Below are positions 48,093 to 57,397 of a stretch of DNA of 64,000 bases, piece after piece (within the stretch, counting starts at the first letter, position 1; every line of letters begins with the position of its first letter). Source of the DNA: Caulifigura coniformis (GTDB lineage Bacteria; Planctomycetota; Planctomycetia; Planctomycetales; Planctomycetaceae). Where the stretch lies: NCBI RefSeq assembly GCF_007745175.1, contig NZ_CP036271.1, forward strand, positions 4,910,314 through 4,974,313, read 5' to 3'. The notes beneath the pieces are model-generated. The model saw only the letters and a list, made by a program, of their open reading frames with translations. It was not told the origin of the DNA and did no database searches. The position numbers and the translations under genes were made by a program.

Positions 48093-48448
48093 AGCGAACT
48101 CTCGGGGTACCATTGTTTCCGGATGTGATGACGCAGAAGAAGGAGCGTCGCCAGGACAGCGCCCTTCAGCGCGAGCAGCGGCAGGGATTGTTGCCAGGCC
48201 TCGACCACGTCCGTCAGCCCAAACGCCACGAATGCTGTGGCGTAGAGGAGTTCCAGAGGTGAGTGGTGTGTGCGTCGCCAGCGTCGCCAGACGGCGCACG
48301 CGAAAAGGAACCACGCCGCGGCTTCAAACAGGTTGAACCAGCGATAGGCGTAGTCGCCGAAGCCGGCGTTTTCCGGAGTCCAGTTCCACCAGGGTGCGAA
48401 GAGGTCGATCGATTGGCCGATTCCGGCCTCGCCAGCGAAAGCTTCCAT
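48086..48448 (-). CDS. Small membrane protein, hypothetical
   Basis: A 120-residue protein. Hydrophobic stretches lie at about residues 42-55 (AAAWFLFACAVWRR), 68-82 and 90-103, giving perhaps three membrane segments, with a charged C-terminus (RHHIRKQWYPESSLY). The Trp-rich N-terminus (FAPWWNWTPENAGFGDYAYRW) is unusual. No family recognised. It is convergent with the preceding secreted protein, overlapping at the ends. Confidence 0.6.
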   Translation of the reverse strand: MEAFAGEAGIGQSIDLFAPWWNWTPENAGFGDYAYRWFNLFEAAAWFLFACAVWRRWRRTHHSPLELLYATAFVAFGLTDVVEAWQQSLPLLALKGAVLATLLLLRHHIRKQWYPESSLY

Positions 48449-48529
48449 GACCGAGGCTACGCATGGAAACCTCGTGTTCGCGGGCGCGACTTGGTGAGTT
48501 TCCGGCGAGCCCCCGATAGAGTGGCTCGC

Positions 48530-50245
48530 ATGCGAATTCCGCTCCTGACACTGCTCTTCCTGATCGTCGCCGGCCCGGCCGTCGCCGCGGCGCCACTCCC
48601 GGGGTTCCACAACTCGCCCTGGTTCCAGGAATCGGTGCGTGAAACATGGCTGGAAGGCTCGGTCCACGCCGTCATGAACCTTCCGTCCGATTTCGACCCG
48701 GGCCGGCCGACGCGGCTGATCGTGTTCGCCACTCCCAACGGCAATACCGTCGAGCAGACGCTCGGCTGCCGGTTCGAGCGGGGGGCCGACTGGCATGTCG
48801 ACATCCAGCATGTGGCCGCCCAGACGCGACTCTGGCGGCGGCTGAACCCGGACGAGAACATCGCGCTGGCCTGCGTCGCGGCCGAAGGGCTGTCGTGGCC
48901 CGCCTGGCGAAAAGAGCGGCCGGAGTACGCGGCGGCGATTGCCCGAATCGTCGAGACGCTCCGCGGGTGGCTGCCGTCAAAGCCGACTGTCACGCTCGCG
49001 TGCCACAGCGGCGGCGGGAGCTTTCTGTTCGGCTTCATCAACTCGGCCGAGGCGATCCCCGGGTGGATCGACCGCATCGTCTTTCTTGATGCGAACTACT
49101 CCTACGACGACGAGCAGAAGCATGGCGACAAGCTGCTCGCTTGGCTGCGCGGGGATGCGTCACGCCGGCTCATCGTGATCGCCTACGACGACCGCGAGAT
49201 CGTGTTTGATGGAAAGAAGGTCGTCAGTGAGACGGGGGGAACTTATCGGGCCACGGGCCGGATGAGGACTCGTTTCGAGAAGGACGTTTCCTTCACGGAA
49301 CAGAAGGCCGGCGACTTCAACACCGCATCCGCCCTGGGGGGACAGCTGGTTCTGCACGTTCATCCCAATCCTCACAACAAGATCCTGCACACCGTGATGG
49401 TCGGCGAGATGAACGGCCTGCTGGAAGGCCTGAGTTCCGGGACCGACCGCCGCGGGTGGGGGAGCCTCGCCGCGCCCCGCGCTTACCAGGAGTTCGTGCA
49501 GCCGGCTCCGGGAATTCCCGCTCGCCCGGCCGGCGCGGCGGGAGGCCGCGCCGTTCTGGAGAGCGTTGCCCATGCGTCGCGAGAAGCCCGCGAACAGGTG
49601 CTGGTGCAGGCCGTGCTCGAAGGCAACATCCCCGATTTTCTCCGCCCGTGGGCTCCGGTCGATGTCGAAGCGACGGACACCGCCGGCCAGCCGCACCGCG
49701 CGAGCTATGAGGTGCTGCCCGACTATCTCGCCGTCGGCAGCGACGACGACTTCGTCCGAATTCCGATTTCCCCGCAGTCTGCACAAACGATCGCGGATGC
49801 GTTCGGCGCGACGTTGCCGACGCGAAAGATGGTCGAGGACATTACCGAAATAGCCAGCATCCGGTTGACGCCCAGGCCGCTCACCGCCGATCGCGAGTCG
49901 GTTGCCGCGTTCGTGAAGCACAACGATCTCATCGAAGAGCAGCGGGGCGAGGTCCTTCGCAGCGCCCTGCTGGCCGGCATCAAGAAGGACGTTGTGCTCA
50001 CGAATCGCCTGAGCGAGAAGCCCAACCGCGTGGCGATCTTCGGCTGGCATTTCGCCGATGGCACGCCGATCCAGCCGCTCACCATCGTCCACGTCAACTG
50101 GTACGTCGACTACAGCCACGGGATTCGGCTGGTGAAGCGGGCGATGACGGTTGACGGCAAGCCGCGCGATCTCAAGTTCCTGCTGCACGATGCCCGCCTG
50201 CACCCGCTGGTCAGCGATGAGGGAGTTATGGAAGCGGGCTATTAG
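48530..50245 (+). CDS. Secreted two-domain protein with alpha/beta-hydrolase-like N-terminus
   Basis: A 571-residue exported protein (signal peptide about 1-20). Residues about 25-300 look like an alpha/beta hydrolase: a strand RLIVFATPNGNTVEQTLG, then CHSGGGS (Ser160, nucleophile elbow of HSGG form) in LACHSGGGSFLFGFI, followed by DRIVFLDANYSYDDE and a later His in ILHTVMVGEMNG. The C-terminal 240 residues, after a linker rich in Arg/Ala, form a second domain with NWYVDYSHGIRLVKRAM and LHDARLHPLVSDEGVM; I recognise it only as something seen in other exported hypothetical proteins. It could be a peptidase or esterase fused to a second enzyme. No operon partner is clear. Confidence 0.65.
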   Translation: MRIPLLTLLFLIVAGPAVAAAPLPGFHNSPWFQESVRETWLEGSVHAVMNLPSDFDPGRPTRLIVFATPNGNTVEQTLGCRFERGADWHVDIQHVAAQTRLWRRLNPDENIALACVAAEGLSWPAWRKERPEYAAAIARIVETLRGWLPSKPTVTLACHSGGGSFLFGFINSAEAIPGWIDRIVFLDANYSYDDEQKHGDKLLAWLRGDASRRLIVIAYDDREIVFDGKKVVSETGGTYRATGRMRTRFEKDVSFTEQKAGDFNTASALGGQLVLHVHPNPHNKILHTVMVGEMNGLLEGLSSGTDRRGWGSLAAPRAYQEFVQPAPGIPARPAGAAGGRAVLESVAHASREAREQVLVQAVLEGNIPDFLRPWAPVDVEATDTAGQPHRASYEVLPDYLAVGSDDDFVRIPISPQSAQTIADAFGATLPTRKMVEDITEIASIRLTPRPLTADRESVAAFVKHNDLIEEQRGEVLRSALLAGIKKDVVLTNRLSEKPNRVAIFGWHFADGTPIQPLTIVHVNWYVDYSHGIRLVKRAMTVDGKPRDLKFLLHDARLHPLVSDEGVMEAGY

Positions 50246-50687
50246 AGGCGCGGTTCATTCTGGTGTGGGGCCGGCGACATTCACGGCCCGGCGGAACGGG
50301 GGCGGCGCATGGATGCGATGTGTCACCCCTTGTGGGGCTTTGTCTGGTTGCTGTGGTGTTCCACGGGCTGGCGCCCGTGGCGAAACCGTGCCGCCCCTCT
50401 CGGGGCTCAGCGTCCTGGAAGACCGTGGTCAGATTCCGTCTCGCCTTTGACTGGTGACACTGCATGTCCGGTGACCGGGCCTCGCTCTCACGACGTCGTT
50501 GTCGACCCAGGTGGGTAGAGGATCCCGCTGTGGATTGCGTGCCGGGGCCATCGTAGTTGCGCAACGCGTCTGGACGGCCGGCGCGTGAGCTTCCTTGCGG
50601 CATCGGTTTCCGTATCATCGGCCTGCTCGCCAAAGCGTTTCGGGGCCGCCGTCCAGGGCGGCGGATCGACTTGTCTCGAGGACAGAG
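50246..50687. other. Intergenic region with hairpin cluster
   Basis: No gene seen. The left part holds the hairpin cluster at 50324-50408. From about 50430 to 50687 nothing can be supported beyond the sequence around the start of the next gene. Confidence 0.55.
50324..50408. repeat. Three-hairpin intergenic repeat, second cluster
   Basis: CCCC-TTGT-GGGG (50327-50338), CCACGGGC-TGGC-GCCCGTGG (50361-50380) and GCCCC-TCT-CGGGGC (about 50393-50406) lie in the same order and with similar spacing to the cluster at 31004-31086: small hairpin, long hairpin with GGGC/GCCC arms, small hairpin. Confidence 0.75.
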
Positions 50688-53600
50688 ATGACGGCGTTTC
50701 GACGAATGTGGCGGTCGGCCCTGCCGGTGATCGCCATCGTGCTGCTTTCCTCTTCGCTTTCCGCGGAGTTGCCGCCCGCTGTCCAGAAGCGGATCGAGGC
50801 CCTGATTGCCGAGGAAATGGCCCGGCGGCACATTCCCGGCCTGTCGATCTGCGTGGCGACGGACAACGAGATCCAGTTCGAGCGGGGCTTCGGCCTGGCG
50901 GACGTCGAGAACGGACTTCCTGTCACAGTGGAAACGAAGTTCCGAACCGCTTCGATCGCCAAGTCGCTGACGGCGATCGCGGCGATGAAGCTGGTCGAAG
51001 AAGGAAAACTCGATCTCGACGCCTCAATCCAAACCTACCTGCCTGCGTTTCCCACGAAAAAGTGGCCTGTCACCTCCCGTCAGTTGCTGGGACACCTGGC
51101 GGGCGTGAGGCACTACAAATCGGCGGCCGAGTCGTCGATGTCCGGCCATTTTCCGAGCGTCGAGGCGGGACTGGCCGTCTTTGCGGACGACCCTCTCATT
51201 CATGAGCCGGGAACGGCGTACGTCTATTCGTCGTTCGGATTCAACCTGCTCGGAGCGGTGATGGAGAAGGCTTCCGGCGAGCGGTTCGATCAGCTGGTGA
51301 CACGGTCAGTGTTCACGCCGGCCGGGATGAAAGACACGTGCGTCGACTCGGTCTTCGCGATCATTCCGCATCGCACTCGCGGCTACCTGTGGGCCAACCC
51401 CGGGAGAGTCGATTCGTTCGTGGAGTTCGCCGGGTTGGCGACGGGCCAGCTCTACAACGCCCGGCTGCACGATACGAGCAGCAAGATTCCGGGGGGCGGG
51501 TTCCTTTCCACCAGCAGCGACCTCGTGCGTGTCGCGCTCGCCCTGAACGGGGACCGGCTCCTGAAGCCGGAGAGTATCAAGGAGATGTGGACGGAAAGCA
51601 GAACGACTGCCGGAAAGGCGACGCAGTATGGACTGGGCTGGCGCGTAGAGCAGCTGGATGGCGAGCCGCTGGTCGGACACAGCGGCGGCCAGGCGGGGAC
51701 GTCGACGCACCTGCTGTCGACGCCGTCGCGTAAATCGGCCGTGGCTGTCATGTGCAACCTGCAGGGCGTCTCTCTCAAGAATCTCACCACCTCGATCCTC
51801 TCTGCCGTGAATTCCGCATCCGCCCCGCCTGCCGAGAAACGCGTGACCGTGCTTCCCTCCAACACGCCTCCTGCCGAGGGTTATCAGGAGATCGCGGCTC
51901 GACTGAGCGAGTTCATCCGATCCGAGATCCAGGTGAAGAACATTCCGGCGTTCTCGATTTCGCTCGTGGATGGGGACCGCGTCGTGTGGGCGCAGGGATT
52001 CGGAACGGCTCGCGCCGACGGGAATGTTCCAGCGACGGCCGATTCGCTCTATCGCGTCGGTTCCGTCTCCAAGCTGTTCACCGACATGGCGGTGATGCAG
52101 CTGGTCGAGCAGGGAAAGATCGACCTCGATGCGGACGTGAAAGCCGTCCTGCCGACGTTCGCCGTCACGAATCCGTTTGATGGCCGGATCACGTTGCGCC
52201 GCGTGATGTCGCATCGGGCCGGGCTCGTGCGCGAACCTCCGGTTGGGAACTACTTCGATCCGGAGGAGCCAACCCAGCTGGCCACGACGGAAAGCCTCAA
52301 TCGGACGTCGCTCGTCTACGCCCCGGGAACGCGAACGAAGTACAGCAATGCGGGGATCGGGCTGGCGGGGGCCGTTGTCGAAACGGTGGGGGGCCGAGCG
52401 TTCGAAGAACAGATCCAGTCCGCCTTGCTCAAACCACTGGGGATGCAGTCGAGTTCGTTCCTGCGGTCACGCATCGATCCCGCGCGGATCGCCGAGGCGT
52501 TCATGTGGTCTCACGACGGCCAGCGGTTCCCCGCGCCGACCTGGGATCTCGGCACACTGGGGGCCGGCAATCTCTATTCGAGCGTCAACGATCTGAGCCG
52601 GTTCCTGATCGCCGTCCTGGGTGGAGGGGAGATCGAGGGGACGCGCGTGCTGTCGTCGGACCTTCTCCAGCAGATGCTCACTCCGCAGGACGGCGGCAGC
52701 GACTACGGGATCGGCTTTGGTGTCGGGAAGCTTGATGGTCATGACACGTTCGGGCATGGCGGAGCGGTGTACGGTTATGCGACCCAGGTGAAGGGGATTG
52801 CCTCCGAGAAAGTCGCCGTGGCGGCAGTCGCCTCGCTCGATTGTGCGAACGGCTTCAGCGGTCGCGTTGCCGACTACGCCCTGCGTCTTCTGCTCGCCAG
52901 GAAGCAGGGGAAAGAGCTTCCGAAGATTGAAACGACGATTCCGGTTCCGCCGGCAATGGCCGCCGCCTTTGCAGGACGGTACGAAAAGACCGGTGAGTTC
53001 GCGGAACTCCAGTCGCGGGAAGGAAAGCTCTTTCTGCGGGAAGGCTACCGCCTTGTCGAGCTGAAACTGTTGGGCGAGTCGCTTGTGGTGGATGACGTTT
53101 CGGGATTCGGTCAGAAGGTCGTGGTCGATGTCGCGGAAAAGAGCCTGAAAGTTGGCGACAAGATCTACGCACGGGCGGATTCATCGCTGCCGCCTGCGGC
53201 TCCGCCGAAGCACTGGCAGGGCCTGATCGGCGAGTACGGCTGGGACCACAACACGCTGTACATCTATGAAGACCGCGGCCAGTTGTACGCCCTGATCGAG
53301 TGGTTTTACTTCTATCCGCTGACCGAGATTTCCGAGAACGAGTTCGCGTTCCCCAGCGAAGCCGGGCTGTACCACGGTGAGAAGCTGATCTTCACGCGAG
53401 ATGCGGAGGGCCGGGGGACGAAATGCGTCGCGGCGGAAGTCGAGTTCCTCCGGCGTCCGCTGACCGGGCCCGGGGAGACGTACAAGGTCGTGCCGCTCCA
53501 GATGGTTGACGCCATTCGTCCGGCCGCCATGAAGGCGAAGCCTCCGAACGAGGCGGGCGATTTTCGAACGTCGGAACTCACGGAACTCGTGAAGCTCGAT

Positions 53601-54128
53601 CCGACGATCCAGCTGGATATCCGCTATGCCTCGCGGAACAATTTCCTCGATTCGCCGTTCTACCAGCAGCCTCGCGCCTTTCTGCAGAAGCCGGCGGCCG
53701 AAGCGCTCGTCCGGGCCCATGAGGCCGCGAAGAAGCACGGCGTCGGCCTGTTGATCCACGACGCCTACCGGCCGTGGTTCGTGACGTACATGTTCCGCGA
53801 AGCGACTCCGTTCCACCTCAGGCGTTTCGTGGCCGACCCGGCCAAGGGGTCGCGGCACAACCGCGGCTGCGCGGTCGATCTGTCCCTGTACGACCTGAAG
53901 ACGGGGGAGCCGATCGACATGGTTGCCGGCTACGACGAGTTTTCGACGCGTTCGTATCCCAATTACCCGGGAGGGACGTCACGGCAGCGTTGGTATCGCT
54001 CTCTCCTCCGCGACTTGATGGAAGAGCAGGGATTCAACGTCTACGAGTTCGAGTGGTGGCACTTCGACTACAAGGACTGGAAGCAGTACCCGATCGGCAA
54101 CCAGCCGTTTGAAGCCCTGGGGATGTAG
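50688..54128 (+). CDS. Secreted fusion of two beta-lactamase-type domains and a VanX-type D,D-dipeptidase
   Basis: A 1146-residue exported protein (signal peptide about 1-26). Domain 1 (about 30-370) is a serine hydrolase of the beta-lactamase/penicillin-binding class C type with S-I-A-K (Ser89, Lys92), YSSFG and HSGGQAG. Domain 2 (about 400-770) has S-V-S-K (Ser459, Lys462), YSNAG and HGGAVYG, followed by a lipocalin-like DUF3471-type part to about 930. The C-terminus (about 960-1146) is a VanX-type dipeptidase with SRHNRGCAVD (His1057, Asp1064) and EWWHFD (Glu1122, His1125), the zinc ligands and catalytic Glu. All three can act on D-Ala-containing peptidoglycan stems. The ATG at 50688 is chosen for the signal peptide. 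Confidence 0.9.
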   Translation: MTAFRRMWRSALPVIAIVLLSSSLSAELPPAVQKRIEALIAEEMARRHIPGLSICVATDNEIQFERGFGLADVENGLPVTVETKFRTASIAKSLTAIAAMKLVEEGKLDLDASIQTYLPAFPTKKWPVTSRQLLGHLAGVRHYKSAAESSMSGHFPSVEAGLAVFADDPLIHEPGTAYVYSSFGFNLLGAVMEKASGERFDQLVTRSVFTPAGMKDTCVDSVFAIIPHRTRGYLWANPGRVDSFVEFAGLATGQLYNARLHDTSSKIPGGGFLSTSSDLVRVALALNGDRLLKPESIKEMWTESRTTAGKATQYGLGWRVEQLDGEPLVGHSGGQAGTSTHLLSTPSRKSAVAVMCNLQGVSLKNLTTSILSAVNSASAPPAEKRVTVLPSNTPPAEGYQEIAARLSEFIRSEIQVKNIPAFSISLVDGDRVVWAQGFGTARADGNVPATADSLYRVGSVSKLFTDMAVMQLVEQGKIDLDADVKAVLPTFAVTNPFDGRITLRRVMSHRAGLVREPPVGNYFDPEEPTQLATTESLNRTSLVYAPGTRTKYSNAGIGLAGAVVETVGGRAFEEQIQSALLKPLGMQSSSFLRSRIDPARIAEAFMWSHDGQRFPAPTWDLGTLGAGNLYSSVNDLSRFLIAVLGGGEIEGTRVLSSDLLQQMLTPQDGGSDYGIGFGVGKLDGHDTFGHGGAVYGYATQVKGIASEKVAVAAVASLDCANGFSGRVADYALRLLLARKQGKELPKIETTIPVPPAMAAAFAGRYEKTGEFAELQSREGKLFLREGYRLVELKLLGESLVVDDVSGFGQKVVVDVAEKSLKVGDKIYARADSSLPPAAPPKHWQGLIGEYGWDHNTLYIYEDRGQLYALIEWFYFYPLTEISENEFAFPSEAGLYHGEKLIFTRDAEGRGTKCVAAEVEFLRRPLTGPGETYKVVPLQMVDAIRPAAMKAKPPNEAGDFRTSELTELVKLDPTIQLDIRYASRNNFLDSPFYQQPRAFLQKPAAEALVRAHEAAKKHGVGLLIHDAYRPWFVTYMFREATPFHLRRFVADPAKGSRHNRGCAVDLSLYDLKTGEPIDMVAGYDEFSTRSYPNYPGGTSRQRWYRSLLRDLMEEQGFNVYEFEWWHFDYKDWKQYPIGNQPFEALGM

Positions 54129-54194
54129 TTGCGCCGTTCGTCGTTCGTGGACGGCGGACTCTGGCGGGTGCGGGCTGCTTTCGCGCGGGGAAAT

Positions 54195-55136
54195 TCAATC
54201 CTGCGGCGTCGCGGCGGCCGGGGCAGGGCGGTCGACGCGTCCTGGCAGGTCAACTTCGAAGGTGCAGCCAGGTTTGCCGTCGTTGCGATCCTCGACGTGG
54301 ACCTTCCCGCGGAGTTTGCGGACGAGCGTGCTGACGATGTAGAGCCCGAGGCCGGTTCCTTTCCGCCGTCGCTGCAGCTCGCTTCCGCCGCGGTAGAAGA
54401 TGCCGAAGATTTTGCGTCGGTCTTCATAGGGAACGCCCGCACCATCGTTGGTAATGCGGACCCGGACCCTGTTCTGCCCGATCGGGTCTCCTTCGATGAG
54501 CACCCGGGGCGGCTCGCCGCCGTACTTGACGGCGTTGTCGAGCAGGTTGGTGAACACGAGCTCCAGCACGATCTGCCTTGCTGTCAGGGTGAGTTGCGGC
54601 AGCTGGAAGTCGAAGACGTCCGAGAGCTTCTGGCGGTGGTGCGTGCAGGCGGTTTCCGCACAGCGCCGGAGGAGCGGTTCGAGCTCGATCAATTCAGGTT
54701 CCTGCTGGTCGCCGATGGCATCGAGGCGGCCGACTTCAAGCAGCTGGTTGATGAGCTGGTCGAGCCGGTTGAGTTCCTGTTCCATCACAGCGTGGAATTC
54801 CTGCCGTTTCCGTTCGTCGAGGCTGCGGAGGCGGATCGTTTCGAGATAGAGCTTGAGGGAAGCGATCGGCGACTTGAGCTCGTGGGTGACGCTGTCGACG
54901 AAATTGGCCTGCCGGTTGTTGAGCCGGATTTCTTTAATCGTCAGCACGAGCCAGAACGAGAGTCCCCCGAGAATGAGGGTGAAGGCGACCACGCCGGCGG
55001 CCAGGGCCGTCCATTTCGCTCCCTGCGCGAGGAGGACAATCCAGAAGACCATCAACGTGACGTTGAGGATCATGAGGGTGACGCTGAGGGTCAGCGGCAG
55101 CCGCAGGGTGCTCCGTTTTCGGAAGTAGAAGGCCAT
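54195..55136 (-). CDS. Membrane sensor histidine kinase
   Basis: A 313-residue kinase. Two membrane helices (about 15-38 and 42-66) with almost no periplasmic loop are followed by a HisKA dimerisation domain with phospho-accepting His85 in VDSVTHELKSPIASLK, and a HATPase_c domain with N-box LLDNAVKYGG and G-boxes NDGAGVP and KGTGLGLYIVS. The absent sensor domain suggests detection of a signal in or near the membrane. The ATG at 55136 begins just before the first helix; a longer upstream frame has no content. No response regulator gene is next to it. The gene is convergent with the fusion protein. Confidence 0.9.
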   Translation of the reverse strand: MAFYFRKRSTLRLPLTLSVTLMILNVTLMVFWIVLLAQGAKWTALAAGVVAFTLILGGLSFWLVLTIKEIRLNNRQANFVDSVTHELKSPIASLKLYLETIRLRSLDERKRQEFHAVMEQELNRLDQLINQLLEVGRLDAIGDQQEPELIELEPLLRRCAETACTHHRQKLSDVFDFQLPQLTLTARQIVLELVFTNLLDNAVKYGGEPPRVLIEGDPIGQNRVRVRITNDGAGVPYEDRRKIFGIFYRGGSELQRRRKGTGLGLYIVSTLVRKLRGKVHVEDRNDGKPGCTFEVDLPGRVDRPAPAAATPQD

Positions 55137-55615
55137 CCGGGATTTCGAACGACGAGGGGCGGTTTGCGGGGGGACGTGAGGCCCGCGGTGAGGGATTATG
55201 GCGGATTCGCCGCGGCTGAGGGATGGTGGATCGTTGGCGCGCGAAGCAACCTGGCCCGATCGTGTTGCGAAGTGCGGCAGTCGGGCTTGAGCAGGGGGCG
55301 GCTGACAGCGAGAACGTCGCGGAATTGGGAGGAACTGGCAGAAATCACGTGCCAATCCGCTTTGGGGACGGTGCGACCCGGGGGGAGCGCGGGATTACCA
55401 GATTGTGTCCCGCTCGCACGGACGGAACAACCTGAACAACCGCCCCGTCGAGGGCGGTTGGGGGTGCAAGCAGGGCTGATCGAGTCGATTTCTGCCGGAA
55501 GGGTTGTCGAATCATTGGGGCAGGTGGACCCATCTTGTCACGGCGCCGCCTGAATCAACGACGTGCAGGCGATCGGCGCCTCTGTTCCAACCCGGGAAAG
55601 TCAGGAGATTTCAAG
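55137..55615. other. Intergenic region
   Basis: Divergent region between the kinase and the Cys-rich protein. A perfect 9-bp hairpin CAACCGCCC-CGTCGA-GGGCGGTTG lies at 55437-55460, without a following T-tract. No gene or promoter can be supported otherwise. Confidence 0.5.
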
Positions 55616-56098
55616 ATGAAGTGGACGACTTTGACTGCTGCCCTGATCCTGTTCGCTGGCGTCAATAGCGCGAGCGCAGGACTCTTCGGGCACCATGGCC
55701 TGTGCCATAAGAAGAACACGTGTTGCCCCGAACCGACGTGCTGCGCTCCGGTCGCTGACCCGGGCTGCGCCGCTCCGTGCGATCCGGGCTGTGCGGCTCC
55801 CTGTGCTCCGGCCTGTGCCGCTCCGTGCGACCCGGGTTGCGGTGCTCCGGCCTGTGCTCCGGCCTGCTGTGCTCCTTCGGCCAACGCTTGCTGTGCTCCG
55901 GCTTGCGGCTCGAAGAAGTGCTGCGGCGGCCTGATGGGCTGGTTCAAGAAGCACCGCCGCGGCGGCTGCTGCGCCAAGAACGACTGCTGTGCTCCGGCTC
56001 CCAGCTGCTGCGCTCCGGTTGACCCGGGCTGCGCTGCTCCGGCCTGTGCCGCTCCTTGCGACCCGGGCTGTGCCGCTCCCTGCGGTGCTTGCCGCTAA
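55616..56098 (+). CDS. Secreted Cys/Pro/Ala-rich repeat protein
   Basis: A 160-residue exported protein. The ATG at 55616 has GGAG eight bases upstream, and a signal peptide (LTAALILFAGVNSASA) follows. The mature protein is built of short repeats such as CDPGCAAP and CAPACAAP, with about 33 cysteines, and a central SKKCCGGLMGWFKKHRRGGCC block with basic residues. Such proteins are made by planctomycetes and are thought to be cross-linked through disulfides in the cell envelope, but this one has no characterised function that I know. A strong terminator lies just downstream. Confidence 0.85.
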   Translation: MKWTTLTAALILFAGVNSASAGLFGHHGLCHKKNTCCPEPTCCAPVADPGCAAPCDPGCAAPCAPACAAPCDPGCGAPACAPACCAPSANACCAPACGSKKCCGGLMGWFKKHRRGGCCAKNDCCAPAPSCCAPVDPGCAAPACAAPCDPGCAAPCGACR

Positions 56099-56152
56099 TC
56101 TGACGGGTGACGCTGAGGCCTAATCCGTCTCTCGCGAAACCATCGAATCTCG

Positions 56153-56187
56153 CACGCCGGAAGGACATCCCCTGTCCTTCCGGCGTG
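56153..56187 (+). terminator. Rho-independent terminator
   Basis: A perfect 15-bp stem with arms CACGCCGGAAGGACA and TGTCCTTCCGGCGTG and loop TCCCC, 54 bases after the Cys-rich gene stop, followed by TGTTCGTTTG. Confidence 0.85.
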
Positions 56188-56299
56188 TGTTCGTTTGCAG
56201 GGGGGCCAGTCGCCGGGGGGATTTCGCATTCCTTGCAGCGAATCATCGGGGGCACGGCGGGAATGGGGCACGACAGATCCGGTTGGCACTGGATCGCGT

Positions 56300-57397
56300 T
56301 TACGAAGGGACGCTCGCGATTGCGGCGCCTGCGAGTTCACGAGGGTGGGGATTGGCGGCCAGGGCGGGCAGCGAAGTGAGCACCACGCAAATCGTGCGGG
56401 TCGCCGGATCGGCCCAGGAGAGTTGTCCCGTCGACCCGGTGTGTCCGAAGACCTGCGGAGAGCACCCTCTGCTTCCTGCCGCGGGGCCGACGTTGAAGCC
56501 GAGTCCGCGCGGCTGAATGCCTGCAGGGTTCTGGTTCGTGGTCATCAACCTGGCCGTCGATGCATTGACGACCTTGCCCTGTCCGAAAAGGAACTCAGCG
56601 AGGAAGCGACCAACATCCGGTGCCGAGGCGTGCGTTCCGCCCCAGGGGGCGCCGAGCTGGCGCCAATAGGGGCTGTTCCAGTTCCATTCGATCGAGGACG
56701 GATCCCCGCCGCCTGATTCGGGCGCGGCGCCGTCCATCTGCGCGGGAATGAAATCGTCGAGTCGGAATTTGCCGAGCCCCTGTGCACTGCGGGACATGCC
56801 CAGCGGGGTGAGGACGGAGCGCTCGACGAGGTCTCGAATGCCGACCTTGCTGATGACTTCGGCGATGCGGGCGGCGAGCAGGATGCCCATGCTCGAGTAC
56901 TGATAACGGGTTCCGGGAGGGAAGCTCAGGGGAGTACGGACCGCGTGGGCGACAAACTCCGGCAGGTCGGCGTGGCTTTTGCGCAAGGTCGAGTTGTCGG
57001 CCAGTTGATCGGGGAGGCCCGAGGTGTGCGTGAGCAGATGCCCAACCGTGACTCCCTCACGCGCGTCCCCTGAAAACTTCGGAAGGAATTTCCTGACGGG
57101 ATCGTCGAGCCGGAACCCGCCCTGGTCGTACAGGGCCATCAGCGCGGTCATGCAGATGGGCTTGGAGATCGATCCCAGGAGATACATCGCATCGACATTG
57201 CGCGCCGTTCCGAAGGACTGGCTCCGCGCGTCCTGTCCGCGAGAGACGTACAGGGACGCCGCCGCCAACTGCCCGCTCGCGGTTGCCCGCTGAAGGATTG
57301 CCGCGGCTTCATCGAAGCCCTTCGAGCCGTCTGCCGCGCGAAGTGTGGAAGACAGGCCCATGGCCAGGCCACACCCGAGAAACGTTCGTCGAAGCAT
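56300..57397 (-). CDS. Beta-lactamase-family serine hydrolase
   Basis: A 365-residue exported protein (signal about 1-21). The catalytic tetrad motif is S-I-S-K in LLGSISKPICMTALM, followed by the tyrosine motif in YQYSSMGILLA and HTGSTGQLSW near the C-terminus. LLTHTSGLPDQL is another signature of the class C beta-lactamase/esterase (EstB-like) group. It may be a D,D-carboxypeptidase, esterase or beta-lactamase; no marker decides. It is related in fold to the first two domains of the large fusion at 50688 but is a separate gene. Confidence 0.88.
   Translation of the reverse strand: MLRRTFLGCGLAMGLSSTLRAADGSKGFDEAAAILQRATASGQLAAASLYVSRGQDARSQSFGTARNVDAMYLLGSISKPICMTALMALYDQGGFRLDDPVRKFLPKFSGDAREGVTVGHLLTHTSGLPDQLADNSTLRKSHADLPEFVAHAVRTPLSFPPGTRYQYSSMGILLAARIAEVISKVGIRDLVERSVLTPLGMSRSAQGLGKFRLDDFIPAQMDGAAPESGGGDPSSIEWNWNSPYWRQLGAPWGGTHASAPDVGRFLAEFLFGQGKVVNASTARLMTTNQNPAGIQPRGLGFNVGPAAGSRGCSPQVFGHTGSTGQLSWADPATRTICVVLTSLPALAANPHPRELAGAAIASVPS

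Noticed and set aside
55437-55460. Perfect 9-bp hairpin as terminator
   Set aside because: There is no T-tract after it on either side and it lies in a divergent region, so it is only noted as a hairpin.
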